From Vigna angularis (Eukaryota > Streptophyta > Magnoliopsida > Fabales > Fabaceae), in NCBI RefSeq assembly GCF_016808095.1, contig NC_068976.1, positions 34,466,371-34,530,370 of the forward strand: a DNA stretch of 64,000 nucleotides, read 5' to 3'. Both the position numbers and the translations under genes were made by a program. A model generated the notes under the pieces. The model was given only the letters and a program-made list of their open reading frames with translations, did not search any database and was not told the DNA's origin. Position 1 is the stretch's first letter. Each line of letters starts with the position of its first letter. This document shows, one piece after another, positions 58,969 to 64,000 of the stretch.

Positions 58969-60309
58969 CTTTAAAAATTTCAAACACCGCTACTTCAAAG
59001 TAATAATAAAAGAAGGCGGTCGCTCCAAGTTTCACACTGAAGTGGGGGGTCCCTTGTTCTCCTTTTATTGGACGAGGGATCCTACCAAAATAAATGCTGT
59101 GTCGGTCGACGCTATGACCCCTATTGAGATAGAGGCAGTTAAGACCATTGACGCCTTATCCCGCCGTCTCCCTTCCCGAAACCTAGTTGAATGCCTTGGG
59201 CATGAGGATTTTGACCAAATGGCGTTCGGTACGACATTTGCCACTATCTGCGTGTTATTTTCCTATTAACTTAGCTAAATTTATGTTTCCTTTTCAAATA
59301 TCATGTCTCTCCCAATGTCCCGCAAGACTAGTTATGTGTCGTCTTCTCGAAGGAGGGATCCCCGGTCGGAGGGATCCCCGGTTGGCGGGATCAAGCCATG
59401 CACTAACGGGCTCTCAATCGAGGATGGTGGCGCAACCGGATCCTCCTCTGAAAATCGTCGCTCAACCGCCTCCCGTGGTAAACCTGGAGACGTCTGAGGC
59501 GACCGTCATCCCTGTTGCTACCCCTCTTGATAAGAAGAGGAAGTCCAAAGAGGGATAGAAGTCGTCCTCGAAGAGGAGCCGCCGGGAGGGTAGCATGCCC
59601 CACCCCTTGCCGGGTGGTCTCTTCGACCCGACGTTCAATGTGAGTGGTCACGTGAGATTTCATATGAGCTCGTCGCAGCGAGCGGTGGTGGAACCCATGT
59701 CAGAAAAAGACATCACTGAGGTTGCATTGGAGTTTGCGAGCTGGGGTACAATGCTGGCATGGTATCAATGCGAGTTTGCTGATCGTAGGAGCGTTGGGGA
59801 CGTCCAAGCGGAGCTGGTCGCCGAAAAAAAGACCGTGGAGGATATTCGGACTCAGATGGAAGCTCTCACTCTTGAGCATCAAGATTGCAAGAGAAGTTGG
59901 ATGAGGCGCATCATGAGCTGAGCACGACCGTCCAACAACTGAAGGATACCCGCACCATGAGCAACCGGATAGTAGAGGAGGCCGGGCGGCTGAAGCTAGA
60001 GGTGAAGAGGCTGACTGCAGGTGAAAAGGAGCTGCAAGAGTAAGTAGATTGCTTGGCCGGCGAGCTGGTGAAGGCCAACGAGACCATTGTTACTCTGAAC
60101 ACAAATGTTCAAATTGAGCATGAAGAAGGTTTCAATAAGGCTCTCTGTCAGACCGCCTTTTTGCTAGGGGCGGACCTTTTGGGTGCCGGTTTTGACATTG
60201 ACCAAGATGTTTATGACGGTTAGATGATGCCGGTAGATGCTTTGCCGGTCAACGAAGAGGTGGCGGGCGATGAAGATGTGCGTCCGGACGACGATGATGA
60301 TGAATGATT

Positions 60310-61080
60310 GAGCGTGAGGGGGAGTATTTTTTGTTTTTGCTTTTTGTGGGGATTATAATGTTTTGTTTACCGGCCGGTGGCCGTTCACTCCTGACTGTAA
60401 CTACAAACTTGAATTTTATTAATGAACTTTGTAGTTTTTAAACTGTGCTTTATCGTCCGGCCGTCTACTTTATCTTTTGCCCATGATATTTTTCATTCAT
60501 GCTTTTTGGAAAGTTATGCTGCTAAGAGACTTTGTTGGGTTTCAACAGTTCGGTTTGTGGTGTTCGTGTTATGAACTTTGTTTTCCTTAAGTGTAGTGGC
60601 TCCATGATTGGATTCGCCATTTTCCTTGTCGAACGATGAGTGTTCTTTTATGAATTCGCCGTTCGCCTCTTGATCGTTTTTTTAGTTATGGATTCGGGTA
60701 GCTGTGGTTCTGTTTATGAACTCGCCATTCACCACCCATTCGGTTTATTTAGCTTTCGGGTGGCAATGGTTCTATTTATGAACTCGCCATTCACCACCCG
60801 TTCGGTTTAGTTAGCTTTCGGGTGGCAGTGGTTCTATTTATGAACTCACTATTAACCACCCGTTCGGTTTAGTTAGCTTCCGGGTGGTAGTGGTTTTATT
60901 TATGAACTCGCCCTTCACCACCCAATTACCCATATTCGTGCTGGACGACATGGGTTCTTTAAGGAATCGCTCGGTTTCTGGTTAATGCGCCTGTAGCTAA
61001 GTAATATGAGTAGTGGAAACCCAAAGCATTATATTAAATATCTGAAATAAAAAAGATATTAAAAGGACAAATTCAACTGA
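60310..61080. other. Spacer between convergent gypsy ORFs
   Basis: Non-coding, T/G-rich on the plus strand, separating the antisense ORF from the pol C-terminus; contains the 62-bp tandem repeat at 60700-60930. Confidence 0.5.
60700..60930. repeat. 62-bp tandem repeat, about 3.5 copies
   Basis: Unit recognised by TTATGAACTCGCCATTCACC followed by CGTTCGGTTTAGTTAGCTTT and CGGGTGGCAGTGG. Copies differ at a few bases. Confidence 0.88.
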
Positions 61081-62700
61081 AGTAAACTTTTAGGTGTGAG
61101 GAGTTCCATGTATTTGGGACGACTTGCCGTTCAGGTGGGAAAGACGGTATGCTCCATTCTGAAGGTCTTCAGTCACCCTAAAGGGCCCCTCCCACTTTGC
61201 CGCGAGTTTGCCATCAGTGGTCGGTCTTCGTGCGTATCCCGTCTTCCTCCAAACCAGGTCGCCTTCCTTGAAGCTTCGGGGCTGTACCTTGTTCTTGTAC
61301 TTCCTCTCTACCATTCGTCTGCAGGCTTCGTCCTTGAGAACTGCTCGGGCGCGTCATTCATCCAGAGTATCCAGCTCCGCCCTAAGTTCTTCATTATTGA
61401 GTAGAGGGTCTTGTGGTTGCCGCAACAAGGAAAGTTCCCCCAACTCTACCGGTAACATGGCGTCAGAGCCATAAGGGAGGGCGAACGGGGTATCGCCAGT
61501 GGTCCCGTGTGGCGTGCATCGGTATGCCCACAGGACTTCAGGGAGTTCGTCCACCCACGCACCCTTCTTCTCTCCCAACTTTCTCTTAAGCTCATCCACT
61601 ATTGTCTTATTCACGGCCTCTGCCTGACCGTTCGTCTTGGGATGCTCCACCGAACTCGTGACATGTTTAATCCACAGACTTTTGTAGAATGACCCTAGCT
61701 TTCTGTCAATAAATTTCCTGTCGTTGTCGGTCACTATCGTCCGTGGGAGGCCGAATCGGCACACTATCTTCCATACAAATTTTTGAACCTACGGGGCCGT
61801 TATTCTCGCAAGGGCCTAGGCCTCTACCCACTTAGTGAAATAGTCGATGACGACTAAGATGAATATTTACTGTGCTTGTCCGGGCGGGAAGGGGCCCACA
61901 ATGTCCATTCCCCATTGGGCGAACGGCCAGGGTGAGACGAGGGTATGCAACTTGCTTGGAGGAGCTTGCGGGATGTTCGCCCAGGCCTGGCATTTTCCAC
62001 ATTTCTGGACAAAGTCCTTAGCGTCTTCCTCCATCGTTGGCCGGTAGTAACCAGCTCGGATGGTGCGGGCCTTTAGTGTGCTCCCGCCGGTGTGGAAGCG
62101 GCATATACCATTGTGAAGCTCATCCAACACGTACAATGCCTCCGTCCGATCCAGGCATTTGAGAAGAGGGGTTGAAAATTCCCTTTTGTAGAGATTGTCT
62201 CCTATGATGACATACCTTGAAATTTTACGGGCGTCCGTTGGTTGAATCGGGCGTCCGTTGTCCTAATCTTGGATCAATTTGCGAATTTCGCTTCGCCAAT
62301 CCTCCCCGCTGCCCGTGCCGATAGCGAGGAATTCCACCGAAGGCTCTGATAGCACCTGCCGGATTGCTATCATTAACTGACCCTTTTCCTTCCCGCTGCT
62401 GAGCTTTGACAGCATGTCCGCTCAGACGTTCTCCTCCCGTGGGATATGTTTAATGTCTACTTTTTCAAACTTCTCAAGCAAAGCCTGGGCTTTATGGAAG
62501 TACTTGAGGAGGTGTTCGTCCTTCACCTGAAACTCACACTTCATTTGTCATACGACGAGCTGGGAGTCCGTGCGGCAGGTTAGTCTACGAGCCCCCATAT
62601 CATGAGCTAGGGCAAGGCCGACCATCAGGGCCTCATATTCGGCCTGATTATTGGACGCTTTAAACTTGAATACGAGGGAGTGTTCTAGTAGGGGTACAAG
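61080..62700 (-). pseudogene. Ty3/gypsy (Tat-like) pol fragment: RNase H and integrase
   Basis: Minus-strand reading, higher to lower coordinates: RNase H-like SLVFKFKASNNQAEYEALMV and RRLTCRTDSQLVV (62550-62680); integrase zinc-binding region ELHNGICRFHTGGSTLKART, then CGKCQAWANIPQAPP; integrase core WGMDIVGPFPPGQAQ, FGLPRTIVTDNDRKF, SSVEHPKTNGQAEAVNKTI with the D-D-E signature; and a C-terminal FKEGDLVWRKTGYARRP near 61250. Stops occur at several points, for example after SQLVV and after GQAQ. The upstream part (protease, reverse transcriptase) is missing because Athila-like sequence begins near 62695. Confidence 0.85.
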
Positions 62701-63090
62701 ACATTGTGATCTACTAATTAAGGATAGGCTTTTTTCGCCGAGACATCGAGTTTTAAGTAATTTAGAAAGTGATATTAACATTAATGAAGAAGATGAATTC
62801 ATATATGCATGAGAGTAAACTAGGTGAAATCTAAACCTCAACAACATATTCATCTCATATTTTCAATATCATACATTCATCTTTGTGTTTTTCTTCAATT
62901 GATAAAAAATGTATTCATATTTACTTTCTTGTTTTTGCATTCAAAACCCTAAATTGTTCTTTAAAGTCTAAATTAGTTAAGTAATTACATGACATTTTAG
63001 TGCTGTGAGTCTTTTGGGAAACGATACTTGGTCTTACCAATTATTATTACTTGATACGATTCGATACACTTGTCGAGGTCTTAACAAGTT
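62695..63090 (+). mobile_element. Athila-like LTR end with primer binding site
   Basis: AT-rich LTR-like sequence abutting the truncated RNase H, then TTTTTGGCGCCGTTGCCGGG at about 63089-63108, the tRNA-Asp-type PBS typical of Athila Ty3/gypsy elements. Only about 390 bp of LTR are present, so the LTR is probably truncated at its 5' side. Confidence 0.6.
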
Positions 63091-63264
63091 TTTGGCGCCG
63101 TTGCCGGGGACTCGTGGTTTAAACTATACTTTTGTGTGATTCTTAACCGATTATACTTCATCTTTAATTTTATCTTTTTATCTTTAATTTTTGTTTTATC
63201 TTTAGTTTTATCTTTTTCATCTGTTAGTGCTAATTGGGTGCTCTAGTGTTTTGTTCTCTAGTGT

Positions 63265-64000
63265 ATGCAGGATACAATTCGGACTAGAAGCACGAAAGTT
63301 TTTGAACCTCTTCTTGCAGGTCTAAACAACAGTAGAAGAAAAAGGAGAAACAGGACATCTAGAGAAATTTTCCCTTCTCCTGAGACTCTTTTACAACCTT
63401 CACCTCAAAGATCTGACCAGGAAACAAAAAATATGGCTGAAGAGCAGAATGGTAGACGTACCTTGGCAGATTATGCAACAATCATTGGCCCTTATCATAA
63501 TAGCATTGCAAAGCCGAGGGTTAATGCTGCAAATATGGAGATGAAGCCTGCTTTGATTCAATTGATGAAGAGCAACCAATTCAATGGATTATCACATGAG
63601 TGGGAAGCCGTGGTTGCAATGTTTCTGAACAAATACTTCCCACAGTCAAAGGTGAACAAAGGTAAGTAGAAAGTTTCGTCTTTCAGGCAAGGCATGGATG
63701 AAACATTAGGTCAAGCGTGAGACCAATTTAAAGGCTTGTTGTGAAAGACGCCCATTCATGGTTTTGATGATCCTACAGTAGTCATTCTATTCCTTGGAGG
63801 TCTAAGCTCACAGACTAAATTGATGCTGGATGCCTCAACTGGAAGTAATATCAAGTGCAAGACTCTAGAGGAAGCTTATGATTTGATTTAAAATATGACT
63901 ACAAATGATAATGAGATGCATAGGGAAAGAACTCAACTGCAACAAAAAGGAGTTCTAGAATTACAATCTCAAGATGCTCTGTTGGAACAAAACAAGATTA
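63265..64000 (+). pseudogene. Athila-type gag, partial (runs off window)
   Basis: MQDTIRTRSTKVFEPLLAGL, then RRTLADYATIIGPYHNSIAK, MEMKPALIQLMKSNQFNGL, VAMFLNKYFPQSK, a stop at 63667-63669, SSFRQGMDETLGQA, FLGGLSSQTKLMLDASTGS and KTLEEAYDLI. These match Athila-lineage gag in order. The segment normally lying between NQFNGL and the W-E/FLNKYFP block is missing, indicating an internal deletion of some tens of residues. Several stops follow. The remainder of the element lies beyond the window. Confidence 0.78.

Larger units (their letters stand above)
56611..60220 (+). pseudogene. 'Putative gypsy type transposon' ORF (PF04195-like), interrupted
   Basis: Starts MSTIRVYSFDESTGRGG with a serine-rich N-terminus. 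The conserved domain reads across a frame change near 56820 and continues as FFFVYAYLFNQMFVRVLF, LQRLDVAPSQLHPNG, then GWVSLTSVHDCCLFKPYSES where a 1.57-kb insertion intervenes (57344-58912), resuming FKNFKHRYFKVIIKEGG ... FYWTRDPTKINAVS to 59220. A later part (59595-60200) has GLFDPTFNVSGHVRF and a coiled-coil region (AELVAEKKTVEDIRTQMEAL), as in family members. Stops and frameshifts occur throughout. The ORF converges with the minus-strand pol at 61080-62700, the arrangement of extra antisense ORFs between pol and 3' LTR in Tat-lineage Ty3/gypsy elements. Confidence 0.68.

Overview
The window is nuclear DNA of a flowering plant. A dicot of the papilionoid legume kind (Vigna or Phaseolus-like) is my inference from the AT-rich intron-split genes, the transposon families and the recurring CGTTCGG and TAATCGATTA motifs; no organism-specific marker was found. 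Only two ordinary host genes are present: a GRDP/DUF1399 gene (18211-22786, minus, 8 exons) and the calcium-signalling kinase gene CIPK8 (43558-54460, plus, 14 exons). Almost everything else is transposable elements, several with ends and target duplications that can be read directly.

Layout. 46-16962: a very large Mutator-like element (MULE, about 16.9 kb) with diverged terminal inverted repeats and a 10-bp imperfect target duplication. Its order is Ulp1/C48 protease pseudogene (+), eight 282-bp tandem repeats, a plant transposon-protein gene (-), FAR1-type MULE transposase (-), an HROB-like OB-fold gene (+), eight inverted copies of the same 282-bp repeat, and a second gene related to the N-terminal part of the protease gene (-). 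16963-23000: GRDP gene, with a MULE-type MITE in intron 1. 24399-26954: probable solo LTR with 5-bp TSD, inserted in a roughly 460-bp tandem repeat. 29892-30411: foldback MITE with perfect 9-bp TSD. 30571-36138: complete but decayed CACTA element with 3-bp TSD, TNP2 transposase and a C48 protease. 39952-42422: second solo LTR of the same family, perfect 5-bp TSD. 43558-54460: CIPK8, whose intron 6 holds a 3.0-kb hAT-type element (8-bp TSD) containing two nested MULE-type elements (9-bp TSDs). 55500-64000: nested retrotransposon debris: a gag remnant, a Ty3/gypsy element of probable Tat type with pol on the minus strand and a converging extra ORF on the plus strand, and the 5' part of an Athila-like element with PBS and gag.

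The most unusual object is the giant MULE. It appears to combine transposase, a SUMO-type protease, a plant transposon protein and a protein resembling the MCM8-MCM9 helicase loader HROB, with the central genes flanked by mirror-image arrays of exactly eight units each. Reading across splice sites suggests that this copy is decaying through isolated nonsense changes, often at codons reachable by C-to-T change, while catalytic residues and most splice sites survive. The host genes read intact, and CIPK8 tolerates its large intronic insertion.
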